A stretch of DNA of 10,752 nt from Niastella sp. (GTDB lineage: Bacteria; Bacteroidota; Bacteroidia; Chitinophagales; Chitinophagaceae), in assembly GCA_021154515.1 (NCBI GenBank), contig JAJKIL010000427.1, positions 1-10,752 of the forward strand, read 5' to 3'. The notes under the pieces were generated by a model, which saw nothing but the letters and a program-made list of their open reading frames with translations, was not told where the DNA came from and did no database searches. Shown here in pieces: positions 1-6,648 of the stretch; within the stretch, counting starts at the first letter, position 1; each line of letters starts with the position of its first letter. The translations under genes and the position numbers were made by a program.

Positions 1-645
1 CAACGCCGTCACCAGAAACTGGTAGAAGAATCTCCTTCACCCTTCATGACACCCGAACTGCGTAAACGCATGGGTGATGCTGCTATCAAAGCTGCTTCTG
101 CCATCGGTTATGAAAGCGTAGGTACCATCGAGTTCCTGGTCGACAAACATCGCAATTTCTACTTCATGGAAATGAATACCCGTATCCAGGTAGAACATTG
201 CGTAACAGAAGAAGTAACCAACTTTGACCTGATCAAAGAACAAATTAAAATAGCAGGTGGCGAGGCCATCAGCGGTTTGAACTATGAGCCGCAGATGCAT
301 GCTATCGAATGCCGTATCAATGCCGAAGATCCGTATAACGATTTTCGTCCCAGTCCGGGCAAGATCACTACGCTGCATCAACCCGGCGGACACGGGATCC
401 GCATTGACTCACACGTATATGCCGGCTATGTAATTCCACCGTACTACGATTCTATGATCGCCAAGATCATTGCCGTAGCACGTACCCGCGAAGAAGCCAT
501 CAATACCATGAGCCGCGCTTTGAGCGAGTATGTAATTGAAGGCGTAAAAACTACTATTCCGTTCCATCAGCAACTGATGAAGAACGAAGACTTTATAAAA
601 GGTAACTTCAACACCAAGTTCTTAGAGTCATTTAAAATGGTGTAA
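1..645 (+). CDS. accC: Acetyl-CoA carboxylase biotin carboxylase subunit, C-terminal part (5' truncated by window)
   Basis: This is the C-terminal 214 residues of biotin carboxylase, the cytoplasmic ATP-grasp enzyme that carboxylates biotin on the carrier protein in the first step of fatty-acid synthesis. The reading frame is open from base 1 and begins with QRRHQKLVEESPSP, a characteristic biotin carboxylase stretch, so the gene starts upstream; the family is about 450 residues long. The active-site block EMNTRIQVEHCVTEEV is intact. It contains the Glu, Asn, Arg, Gln and Glu residues that bind metal-ATP and bicarbonate in E. coli AccC. A Cys replaces the usual Pro after VEH. The C-terminal domain follows (ECRINAEDP, PSPGKI, YYDSMIAKII). 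It could instead be the biotin carboxylase part of a propionyl-CoA or pyruvate carboxylase, but the end soon after FNTKFLES fits a stand-alone AccC. The stop is TAA, and a repeat hairpin begins at the stop codon. Confidence 0.95.
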   Translation, partial: QRRHQKLVEESPSPFMTPELRKRMGDAAIKAASAIGYESVGTIEFLVDKHRNFYFMEMNTRIQVEHCVTEEVTNFDLIKEQIKIAGGEAISGLNYEPQMHAIECRINAEDPYNDFRPSPGKITTLHQPGGHGIRIDSHVYAGYVIPPYYDSMIAKIIAVARTREEAINTMSRALSEYVIEGVKTTIPFHQQLMKNEDFIKGNFNTKFLESFKMV

Positions 646-676
646 GTTGAAAAGTTAATCAGTTGACGAGTTAACT
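645..676 (+). repeat. Two copies of a 16-bp repeat unit (AGTTGANNAGTTAAYN) at the accC stop codon
   Basis: Two adjacent 16-bp units lie here: agttgaaaagttaatc at 645-660 and agttgacgagttaact at 661-676. The first starts on the last base of the accC stop codon. The second shares 15 consecutive bases with a unit at 8297-8311 behind ddl, so this is a dispersed repeat family. Each unit splits into two related 8-mers (AGTTGA.. and AGTTAA..). Confidence 0.75.
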
Positions 677-692
677 TGTCAACTGATTAACT
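653..692. terminator. Long hairpin between convergent accC and LTxxQ gene, probable bidirectional terminator
   Basis: A perfect 15-bp inverted repeat (653-667 with 678-692) encloses a 10-base loop, between the stop codon of accC (+) and that of the small gene on the minus strand. The right arm touches that gene's stop codon. There is no long T-run on either side, so a terminator role rests on stem length and on its position between convergent genes. The hairpin is built partly from the 16-bp repeat units. Confidence 0.6.
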
Positions 693-991
693 CAATTCTT
701 CACTTCAGTACTATCATTATTTTTTAGACCCTTTTCTCTCCACTTCACCAATTGCTCCCGTTGTTTGGGCGTAAGAATTTCATTCAATTCCTGCTGGTTC
801 ATATAATGTTGCAGACGTTCGCGTTGAACAAGCCGTACCAATCTTCGTTTTTGGTCTTGCGTTAAATTCAGATCGCGCAAACGCAACCGGTCCCGGTCGT
901 TGATATTTACCATGCGTTGCTGTGCCGAAGCGGCTGCTCCTGTTATGATCAACACTCCCAACAATAAAATTCTAACCCATTTCATGGCCAT
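692..991 (-). CDS. Small exported LTxxQ-motif protein, Spy/CpxP-like
   Basis: A 99-residue protein with an N-terminal signal peptide (basic MKW, hydrophobic VRILLLGVLIITGAAA, probable cleavage after ASA) and a mature part that is very rich in Arg, Gln and Lys. Two LTxxQ motifs are visible, LTQDQ at about residues 43-47 and LTPKQ at about 73-77, joined by a helical, highly charged stretch. This is the signature of the Spy/CpxP-type periplasmic proteins, which in enterobacteria act as chaperones or stress-response modulators; a role in envelope protein quality control here is inferred from family only. The start may be Met 991 or Met 985 (MKWVRI), and 985 gives a more typical signal peptide. 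It lies 123 bases downstream of ispH on the same strand, so read-through from ispH is possible. A 16-bp palindrome lies just upstream of the start. Confidence 0.7.
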   Translation of the reverse strand: MAMKWVRILLLGVLIITGAAASAQQRMVNINDRDRLRLRDLNLTQDQKRRLVRLVQRERLQHYMNQQELNEILTPKQREQLVKWREKGLKNNDSTEVKN

Positions 992-998
992 ACGATTT

Positions 999-1014
999 TA
1001 ACCTGTACAGGTTA
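999..1014. promoter_or_regulatory. 16-bp perfect palindrome upstream of the LTxxQ gene
   Basis: The sequence taacctgtacaggtta is its own reverse complement over 16 bases and ends 7 bases before the first possible start codon (991). It could be a dimeric regulator's operator or a structure covering the ribosome entry region. No Bacteroidota-type -7 element was found next to it, so the functional reading is inference. Confidence 0.4.
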
Positions 1015-1039
1015 GACCCCGCCAGATAACAGGAGTTTA

Positions 1040-1060
1040 ACCAGGTGTATATTACCTGGT
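1040..1060. other. Small hairpin between ispH and the LTxxQ gene
   Basis: A 7-bp inverted repeat (accaggt 1040-1046 and acctggt 1054-1060) has a 7-base A/T-rich loop and lies 55-75 bases past the ispH stop. It may weakly terminate or stabilise the 3' end of the ispH transcript, but no T-run follows on the minus strand. Confidence 0.35.
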
Positions 1061-1114
1061 CATTAAATTGGGTGGATAATTCTTTTTTAAAGACGAATGC
1101 GCCTGTTGGAACGA

Positions 1115-2344
1115 TTAATAGGTAAATTCATTCGTTACCGCTTCCAGCTTGTCTTCAACCCCGTAAAACGAAGCGATCCTGCGAATAACGTTTTCTACCA
1201 CCGCATCGGGACAGGAAGCGCCGCTGGTGATTAAAATACGGGCGGGACTGCCGGTTGGCAGGTAATCAGCTGTATGCAATTCTTCTTTTGTGTGAAAATT
1301 ATAATGCTGGATGTCTTTTGCAGACAGTAGTTTTTCTTCAGAATTAATAAAATAGGTGGGCAGTTCCTGCTCGCACAGCTCTGCCAGGTGCGTAGTGTTG
1401 CTGGAATTATAACCGCCTACCACAATGGCAATATCAGCCGGCGTTTGCAACATACCGGTAACCGCGGTTTGGTTGTCATTGGTGGCATAACATAAGGTGT
1501 CGCGGGTATCGGCAAAACGGGTTTCAATGTTTTCCGGCGTTAAGCCATAATGGGTTTGAATGGTTTGTTTCAGAAACTCGGCAATGGCTTGCGTATCAGT
1601 AGCCAGCTGGGTAGTTTGGTTCACCACCCCAATGCGTTGCAGGTGTTGGGTAACATCAAACCCGGTAGAAAAACGATTGGCAAATTCTGTATAAAAAATC
1701 TCCGCCGGTTTTTCGCCGGTAATATATTTCGCCAGGTTTTCCGCTTCCTGCATATCGTTCACAATTACTGAAGGGGCATTGCTGGCGGCATGTGAAAAAG
1801 TGGCCCTGGTTTCTTCGTGTTTGGGTTTACCATGAATTACAATGGTGTAACCCTTTTGGGCTATCTGCTCGCTGCGGTTCCATACTTTTTCAACGAAGGG
1901 GCAGGTCGTATTATATTTTTCAACCGGAATACCCAGTTTGCTCAATTTCGACTCTATTTCAAGCGTTGTACCAAAAGCAGGAATGATCACCACATCATCG
2001 GCAGTTAATTCCTCAAACGGGATCAGCTGATGGCCGTAGTTGTCCTGCAGAAATTGTACGCCCCGGCTTTGCAGATCTCTGTTCACCTGCGGGTTGTGGA
2101 TCATTTCGCTTAATAAAAATATTCGCTTGCCGGGATTTGATTCTATTGTGCGGAAAGAAATTTCGATGGCATTTTCTACCCCGTAGCAGAACCCGAAGTG
2201 GCGGGCCAGGTAAATGTGCAAAGGACCGAGTGTCAACAGGGTAGGAGTAAAATCTTTTTTCATTTTATCCTGCTGTTTGCGACTGTTCTTGATGGCCGTG
2301 ATCAGCGGGCTACGATAGGTAATAGGAACATTAAAAGTTTTCAT
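1115..2344 (-). CDS. ispH: 4-hydroxy-3-methylbut-2-enyl diphosphate reductase (long form)
   Basis: IspH (LytB) is the last enzyme of the MEP isoprenoid pathway. It reduces HMBPP to IPP and DMAPP with a [4Fe-4S] cluster in the cytoplasm. The three cluster-ligand Cys contexts are present: FGFCYGVENA (Cys53), NTTCPFVEKVW (Cys148) and DTLCYATNDNQ (Cys285). Other conserved blocks are SEMIHNP (His83), HGKPKHEET (His176, Glu178) and GYNSSNTTHL, with SGASCPD near the end. At 409 residues it is the long form seen in Bacteroidota, cyanobacteria and plants, with about 40 residues before the core; the short E. coli type is about 316. The ATG at 2344 (MKTFNVP) is preferred over an in-frame TTG 18 bases upstream. 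It is divergent from the amylase gene, with only 83 bases between starts. No convincing promoter was recognised for it. Confidence 0.95.
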   Translation of the reverse strand: MKTFNVPITYRSPLITAIKNSRKQQDKMKKDFTPTLLTLGPLHIYLARHFGFCYGVENAIEISFRTIESNPGKRIFLLSEMIHNPQVNRDLQSRGVQFLQDNYGHQLIPFEELTADDVVIIPAFGTTLEIESKLSKLGIPVEKYNTTCPFVEKVWNRSEQIAQKGYTIVIHGKPKHEETRATFSHAASNAPSVIVNDMQEAENLAKYITGEKPAEIFYTEFANRFSTGFDVTQHLQRIGVVNQTTQLATDTQAIAEFLKQTIQTHYGLTPENIETRFADTRDTLCYATNDNQTAVTGMLQTPADIAIVVGGYNSSNTTHLAELCEQELPTYFINSEEKLLSAKDIQHYNFHTKEELHTADYLPTGSPARILITSGASCPDAVVENVIRRIASFYGVEDKLEAVTNEFTY

Positions 2345-2398
2345 GCCAGGGCGAAGGTACAAAAGTTGATTGTTAGAAGGGATGTAAATATTAGCCCG

Positions 2399-2406
2399 TA
2401 ATTTTG
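2399..2406 (+). promoter_or_regulatory. Bacteroidota -7 element (TAATTTTG) upstream of the amylase gene
   Basis: TAATTTTG matches the Bacteroidota TAnnTTTG consensus in all fixed positions. Transcription would begin near 2411-2413, giving a leader of about 16 bases before the ATG at 2428. No TTG was seen at the usual 17-23 base spacing; the nearest leaves 26 bases. The element overlaps an upstream in-frame TTG (2404), which argues against that codon as the start. Confidence 0.45.
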
Positions 2407-2427
2407 ATTAAACCAACCAGGAATGAG

Positions 2428-3699
2428 ATGATGATGACCCGACGATTTTCACCAATAGCTTGGAGCATTAACAGCAATATTTATGAAGTAAATATTCGCC
2501 AGTATACAACCGAAGGCACCTTTAATGCATTTGCCCAACACCTGCCCCGGTTAAAAGATATGGGGGTAGATGTTTTATGGTTCATGCCCATTACCCCAAT
2601 AAGCAAGGAAAAACGGCAGGGGACATTGGGAAGTTATTATGCCTGTGCCGATTATAAAGCGATCAATCCGGAATTTGGCACCCTGGCCGATTTTAAAAGC
2701 CTGGTAAAAAAAGCCCATGAACTGGGACAAAAAGTGATTATTGACTGGGTAGCCAACCATACGGGTTGGGATCACATCTGGACAAAATCAAATCCGGAGT
2801 TCTACAAGCAGGATGCAGAAGGTAATTTCTACGATACCAATAACTGGCACGATGTAATTGATTTGAATTATTACGACCATGGGATGCGCACCGCCATGAT
2901 AGACGCCATGCGTTTTTGGGTAAAGGAATGCGATATAGATGGCTTCCGCTGCGATATGTGCCACCTGGTGCCACTTGATTTCTGGTTCAGGGCCCGTGTG
3001 GAGCTGGATGCCATAAAGCCTTTATTCTGGCTGGGCGAAACGCTGGATGTTCCTTATTTACAGGTATTTGATTGTTTTTACGGCTGGCGCTGGATGTCGA
3101 ATACCCAAAAATATTACCGTCAGGAAATTAACCTGGGCCAGTTAAAAGATGTGTTGAACCACTATCAATACGATCTGCCTGAAGGCACCTTTCCCATGCT
3201 GTTCACCAGCAACCATGACGAGAATACCTGGAATGGGACCGAATACGAAAAATATGGCGAGATGGCAACCCCATTAGCTGTATTCAGTTGTACCTGGAAT
3301 GGTGTTCCGCTTATTTATACCGGCCAGGAATTACCACTGCGCAAAAGATTACCGTTTTTTGATAAGGATGAAGTGAACTGGAATGGCACGCCAGAGCTGC
3401 AGACTTTTTATAAAACCTTATTACAATTGCGGAAACAGCATCCGGCCTTGCAGATAGTAGCCAAGCCGGAAATATTGGTTACCAGTGATAATGACCGCGT
3501 GTTGGCGTTCACCCGTAAAAATGAAGGTAAAGAATTGGTAGTGATATTGAATTTGAGCGCGCAGGATGTAGACGTTCAATTGTCAAACGCTCCGGTACAG
3601 GGCAAGTTCACCAATGTGTTCACCCAGCAACCGGTTACTGTGAATGGCAGTTTTTCCGCCCGGTTGAAAGCGTGGGACTATCTTGTATTGACAAGCTAA
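2428..3699 (+). CDS. Alpha-amylase family (GH13) glycoside hydrolase, probably cytoplasmic
   Basis: A 423-residue GH13 (beta/alpha)8-barrel enzyme acting on alpha-glucosidic bonds. All four GH13 regions are readable: region I DWVANHT (Asp106, His111), region II GFRCDMCH (nucleophile Asp176), region III LGETLD (acid/base Glu204) and region IV SNHDEN (Asp264). An all-beta C-terminal domain follows from about residue 340 (VLAFTRKNEGKELVVILNLS). No signal peptide or lipobox is present, so it probably acts on intracellular glucans or imported maltodextrins rather than in a surface starch-utilisation complex; no sus-type genes adjoin it. Exact specificity (amylase, transglycosylase or other) cannot be read from the motifs. 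The start is taken as ATG 2428, the first of three consecutive ATGs; the TTG at 2404 overlaps a promoter element. It is convergent with the protease gene across a strong terminator. Confidence 0.9.
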   Translation: MMMTRRFSPIAWSINSNIYEVNIRQYTTEGTFNAFAQHLPRLKDMGVDVLWFMPITPISKEKRQGTLGSYYACADYKAINPEFGTLADFKSLVKKAHELGQKVIIDWVANHTGWDHIWTKSNPEFYKQDAEGNFYDTNNWHDVIDLNYYDHGMRTAMIDAMRFWVKECDIDGFRCDMCHLVPLDFWFRARVELDAIKPLFWLGETLDVPYLQVFDCFYGWRWMSNTQKYYRQEINLGQLKDVLNHYQYDLPEGTFPMLFTSNHDENTWNGTEYEKYGEMATPLAVFSCTWNGVPLIYTGQELPLRKRLPFFDKDEVNWNGTPELQTFYKTLLQLRKQHPALQIVAKPEILVTSDNDRVLAFTRKNEGKELVVILNLSAQDVDVQLSNAPVQGKFTNVFTQQPVTVNGSFSARLKAWDYLVLTS

Positions 3700-3723
3700 A
3701 ATTATTGATTAAAATAAAAAAGA

Positions 3724-3768
3724 AGCCCCCACTAACCTTCTCCCATTGAGGGGAGGTTGGTGGGGGCT
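3724..3768. terminator. Strong bidirectional terminator between the amylase and HtrA genes
   Basis: A 19-bp stem (3724-3742 with 3750-3768, three G-T pairs) with a 7-base loop lies between two convergent genes. Its outer 9 bp are agcccccac/gtgggggct. On the minus strand it is followed by a T-rich run (complement of 3707-3723), making it a good intrinsic terminator for the protease gene; the plus-strand tail is weaker. The C-rich/G-rich palindrome also resembles dispersed intergenic palindromes of Bacteroidota genomes (inference). Confidence 0.8.
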
Positions 3769-3798
3769 CTGTATTTATGAGTTGTCAGTGCAAAAGCA

Positions 3799-5301
3799 CT
3801 AGTTTGCCGGACTATCTAAATTGATCACGATGGGATAAACGCCTTCGTAACCAGGATAAACACCTTCCAGTTTTATACTGCCAGAAGCACCTTCCAGCGC
3901 CTTGCGCAGGTCATCAACGGTATTTACGTCTTTGCCATTGGCTTTAGTGATTACATAACCTTCCTGAATTCTTACTTTACTTAACAAGCCACGCGAACCA
4001 ATTGATTTCACCATTACACCACCTTTAACGCCTGCTTCTTTCGCATCATCCTTGTTCAGGGTTTCCAACTCAGCGCCTAATTTATCCAGCACAGAAGTTT
4101 TAACTACATCAGTGCTACCGGTTTTATTTTTCAGGACAATAGAAGTTGTATACTCCTTGCCACCACGTTGGTAGGTGAGGGTGATCTTGTCACCGGGGCG
4201 ATAAGTAGCGATCTGGCCAATAAGGTCGGCGCCACTTACAACAGGCATATTATTGACCTTGGTAATAACGTCGCCTTTTTTGATCCCGGCAGCTAATGCA
4301 GCACCACCATCACGAACGGTCATTACATACACACCACCATCATCCTTGATACCGTTTTGTTTTTTCTCATCATCGCTGATGTTATCTCTCGGATATTCAA
4401 TACCCAGATAAGCTCTTTGTACGGTTCCGAATTTAATAAGGTCAGAAACAACCTTTTTTACGATATTAACCGGGATGGTGAAGGAATAACCGGCATAAGC
4501 ACCTGTAGGAGAAGCTATGGCTGAGTTAATGCCAACCAGCTTGCCGTCAGTGCTGATGAGCGGGCCGCCACTGTTACCGGGGTTAACAGCCGCATCGGTT
4601 TGAATGAATGATTCAACCGGTGAGTCGCTCTGGCGTTTGTTTATTTCAAGCGTTCTGCCTTTAGCACTTATGATACCAGCCGTTACGGTTGTTTCCAGTG
4701 TCAAAGGATAACCAACTGCGAGTACCCACTGACCAACCTTTACTTCATCAGAATTACCATATAACAGGAAGGGTAAACCTTTTGCTTCGATCTTTATCAC
4801 AGCCAGGTCACTGCTGGGGTCAGCGGCGATCACTTTGGCTTTGAAAGATTTTTTATTGGTAAGCATCACGGTAATATCATCTGCACCGTCCACTACGTGG
4901 TTATTGGTAACAATGTAACCATCTTCACTGATAATGGCGCCGGAGCCGGAAGCCATTTGCGGAATAGAGCGGGTGCCGTTGCCAAAGAAATCATCCAGGT
5001 CGGGGAACAGATCGCCAAATGGATTATTCCGGGGCAGGTTATTACTTACTGTACGGGTAGCTTTTGTTTTAATGTGTACTGTAGCAGGAATAGCGGCTTC
5101 AGCAGCGGCTGAAAAATCAGCCGGACCTGTTGATCCATTTATTCCGTTAAAGCCGGCATAATTTGCCGGTATTTTTCCAGTATCGCCACTCTTTTGATAA
5201 ACGTACGTGCCATCATGGCTAAAATGGTTAACACCCCACATGGTCACTCCGGTAGTGGAGGCGCTAATGAGCACAATAGCCAGAATTTGTTTCCACTTCA
5301 T
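3799..5301 (-). CDS. htrA: HtrA/Deg-family periplasmic serine endoprotease
   Basis: A 500-residue Do/DegQ-type protease-chaperone of the envelope, degrading or holding misfolded exported proteins. The N-terminus is a signal peptide or membrane anchor (MKWKQILAIVLISASTTGVT). The trypsin-like domain has a complete triad: His135 in TNNHVVDG, Asp165 in DPSSDLAVIK and Ser244 in NPGNSGGPL. PDZ1 spans about 296-390 (RAYLGIEYP, AGIKKGDVITKVN) and PDZ2 about 402-495 (GVMVKSI, IQEGYVITKANGK). Length and two PDZ domains match the DegP/DegQ class rather than single-PDZ DegS. A low-complexity linker with an acidic/aromatic patch (FGDLFPDLDDFFGNG) precedes the protease core, as in other Bacteroidota members. 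The stop codon is TAG. It has its own putative promoter upstream and a strong terminator downstream, so it is likely monocistronic. Confidence 0.95.
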   Translation of the reverse strand: MKWKQILAIVLISASTTGVTMWGVNHFSHDGTYVYQKSGDTGKIPANYAGFNGINGSTGPADFSAAAEAAIPATVHIKTKATRTVSNNLPRNNPFGDLFPDLDDFFGNGTRSIPQMASGSGAIISEDGYIVTNNHVVDGADDITVMLTNKKSFKAKVIAADPSSDLAVIKIEAKGLPFLLYGNSDEVKVGQWVLAVGYPLTLETTVTAGIISAKGRTLEINKRQSDSPVESFIQTDAAVNPGNSGGPLISTDGKLVGINSAIASPTGAYAGYSFTIPVNIVKKVVSDLIKFGTVQRAYLGIEYPRDNISDDEKKQNGIKDDGGVYVMTVRDGGAALAAGIKKGDVITKVNNMPVVSGADLIGQIATYRPGDKITLTYQRGGKEYTTSIVLKNKTGSTDVVKTSVLDKLGAELETLNKDDAKEAGVKGGVMVKSIGSRGLLSKVRIQEGYVITKANGKDVNTVDDLRKALEGASGSIKLEGVYPGYEGVYPIVINLDSPAN

Positions 5302-5348
5302 AATCGTTATAAATTTTATGAGATTTTATAGTTGTTTCAAAATACATG

Positions 5349-5375
5349 CCTGACAACAACAAATTTAACGTCAGG
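5349..5375. promoter_or_regulatory. Inverted repeat straddling the htrA -7 element
   Basis: Half-sites cctgac (5349-5354) and gtcagg (5370-5375) are exact reverse complements, with 21 bases between centres, about two helical turns. They bracket the proposed -7 element of the htrA promoter, a typical position for a dimeric repressor. A functional role is inferred. Confidence 0.35.
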
Positions 5376-5387
5376 AATTAATGCAAA
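5360..5387 (-). promoter_or_regulatory. Putative htrA promoter (TTTG-N16-TAAATTTG)
   Basis: On the minus strand TAAATTTG (5367-5360) is a perfect Bacteroidota -7 element, with TTTG (5387-5384) 16 bases upstream, slightly closer than the usual spacing. It predicts a leader of about 50 bases before the ATG at 5301. A second identical TAAATTTG lies further upstream at 5453-5446, without an evident -33 partner. Confidence 0.5.
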
Positions 5388-5568
5388 CCTGTGTTGATAA
5401 GTTGGTTTAACAATTAATTTACTAAAGTCTTCGTACTTCGCTTCTCAAATTTACTAAAAGTAAGCTGGAAACGCCAGAAACCTCCCTTCCGCCGATGGAA
5501 AGTTAAAAATTATTATAGGTAATTGCTTATGATTACATGTAATTTTTCCAGGCAGATTTGCCAGTTTT

Positions 5569-6567
5569 TCACAATTCCCGCAAAAATTTCATGACATCAA
5601 CGCCGTCTGCATAATCGGTAAGCGATGGTTGCTGTGCCTGACCAAAAGCAAGGTGGTTTTTTCCAACGATACACTGTACATCGGCATTCTCAGCAAGCGA
5701 AGCTTCTACCTCCGCTGGGTTTTTATAGAACTCATAATTCAGCTGACTGATAGGGGAGAACAGTTCCTTGCTTTCAGTGAGTAAAATACTTTGGTTGCTC
5801 ATGTAATACTGCTTGTTAAGCAGCAAAACAGCCAGCATATAATCGTAGTTATGCCTGTATTTATGCATGTCGCCGAGATAGTCGTATTTTTTGAAGGCAT
5901 TTATCAGGGGAAGAAAATCATAATTTTCAGGCACGTATAATTTGGTCACATTACGGCAACCCAGCCCAAAATACTGGTATACATCATCGGCCAGTTTATC
6001 CAGCTCGGCAGGCGTTTCTTCCCCGGTTAACAGGGCCACCGAGGTGCGGTTGCGGCGAATAATATGCGGGTATTTGCTGAAGTAATAGCCAAAATACCGG
6101 GCAGAATTATTGCTGCCGGTAGCAGTATAAGCATCACAGCCTTTTAGCATTTCGGAAAAAGTCACCAGCTGACGGGTGGTTTCATCCCACTCGTACAGTT
6201 GCTGTACCAGGTGTTTAATGAGTACCTCGTCTTTGGAAGAAGGCTTTATGGTTTGCCGGTGACCGGTAATGAATACGCATAAAAAATCGTGAAAACCAAC
6301 CAGTGGTATATTACCGGCCATAACAATACCTACGTTTTTGGGCGCGGCGTTCTCGGTGGGAAGGTTGTATTGTTGGGTCCAGGCGGCCAATTTATCGTTT
6401 TGTAAAAAGGCAAGGGCAATATTTCGGGTAGCCGTTTCAATAAATTCGGGGGTGAACCAGCTGTTCTGCAAACTGGCTTTCAGCTTGGCTGCCTGCCAGT
6501 TATCGTTATCCTGTAAAATATATTCACCTAACCGGTTCAATAAAACGAATCGTTGTTGTAAATTCAT
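5569..6567 (-). CDS. Acyl-CoA reductase (LuxC-like family)
   Basis: A 332-residue protein recognised as the short Bacteroidota acyl-CoA reductase, related to LuxC and the aldehyde dehydrogenase superfamily, which reduces activated fatty acyl groups to aldehydes with NAD(P)H. The probable catalytic Cys204 lies in FGLGCRNVTKLYVP, the usual nucleophile context. Other recognisable parts are GIVMAGNIPLVGFHDFLCV (about 80-98, glycine-rich cofactor-side block), SNNSARYF (about 152-159) and KYPHIIRRNRTSVALL (165-180). No luxD/luxE or luciferase genes are nearby, so bioluminescence is not implied; a physiological role is unknown. LuxC proteins are usually nearer 480 residues, so this is a shortened version. 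It is divergent from the ferredoxin gene (81 bases between starts), suggesting a possible redox link, which is inference. The stop is TGA; no clear terminator follows. Confidence 0.8.
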   Translation of the reverse strand: MNLQQRFVLLNRLGEYILQDNDNWQAAKLKASLQNSWFTPEFIETATRNIALAFLQNDKLAAWTQQYNLPTENAAPKNVGIVMAGNIPLVGFHDFLCVFITGHRQTIKPSSKDEVLIKHLVQQLYEWDETTRQLVTFSEMLKGCDAYTATGSNNSARYFGYYFSKYPHIIRRNRTSVALLTGEETPAELDKLADDVYQYFGLGCRNVTKLYVPENYDFLPLINAFKKYDYLGDMHKYRHNYDYMLAVLLLNKQYYMSNQSILLTESKELFSPISQLNYEFYKNPAEVEASLAENADVQCIVGKNHLAFGQAQQPSLTDYADGVDVMKFLREL

Positions 6568-6582
6568 TACGCCTTATATTTG
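6553..6582 (+). promoter_or_regulatory. Ferredoxin promoter (TTG-N19-TATATTTG)
   Basis: TTG at 6553-6555 and TATATTTG at 6575-6582 match the Bacteroidota vegetative promoter consensus with the ideal 19-base spacer. Transcription would begin near 6588, giving a leader of about 60 bases. The -33 element lies inside the first codons of the divergent acyl-CoA reductase gene. Confidence 0.75.
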
Positions 6583-6587
6583 TCGTG

Positions 6588-6621
6588 CAAAAATAGTTGT
6601 ATTCATTTCACGAGCCTGCAA
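6588..6621 (-). promoter_or_regulatory. Acyl-CoA reductase promoter (TTG-N23-TATTTTTG)
   Basis: On the minus strand TATTTTTG (6595-6588) fits TAnnTTTG, with a TTG (6621-6619) 23 bases upstream, at the long end of the accepted range. Transcription would start near 6580-6582, leaving a leader of only about 15 bases. Its footprint overlaps that of the plus-strand promoter. Confidence 0.5.
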
Positions 6622-6627
6622 GCAGGC
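6614..6627. promoter_or_regulatory. Short GC-rich dyad in the divergent promoter region
   Basis: The sequence gcctgcaagcaggc has two perfect 6-base half-sites around a central aa. It overlies the predicted -33 TTG of the acyl-CoA reductase promoter and sits in the ferredoxin leader, where it could fold as a 5-bp hairpin. It may be an operator or leader structure; nothing in the sequence identifies the regulator. Confidence 0.35.
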
Positions 6628-6648
6628 AGGTTTAAAATTCAGCAAGTT

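Noticed and set aside
2404..2427. Upstream TTG start giving the amylase eight extra residues
   Set aside because: The TTG lies inside a consensus -7 promoter element, so it would not be transcribed; ATG 2428 is the first plausible start.
2738..2974. Open frame antisense to the amylase gene
   Set aside because: It lies wholly inside the GH13 catalytic region, has no homologous look and no start context; it is a shadow of the coding strand.
3787..3800. agtgc/gcact hairpin over the htrA stop codon as a regulatory element
   Set aside because: Only a 5-bp stem with a 4-base loop; can occur by chance and the strong terminator next to it explains 3' end formation.
5532..5543. attacatgtaat palindrome as the acyl-CoA reductase terminator
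   Set aside because: A 12-bp A/T-rich palindrome with no loop room; the T-run lies on the wrong side for the minus-strand gene.
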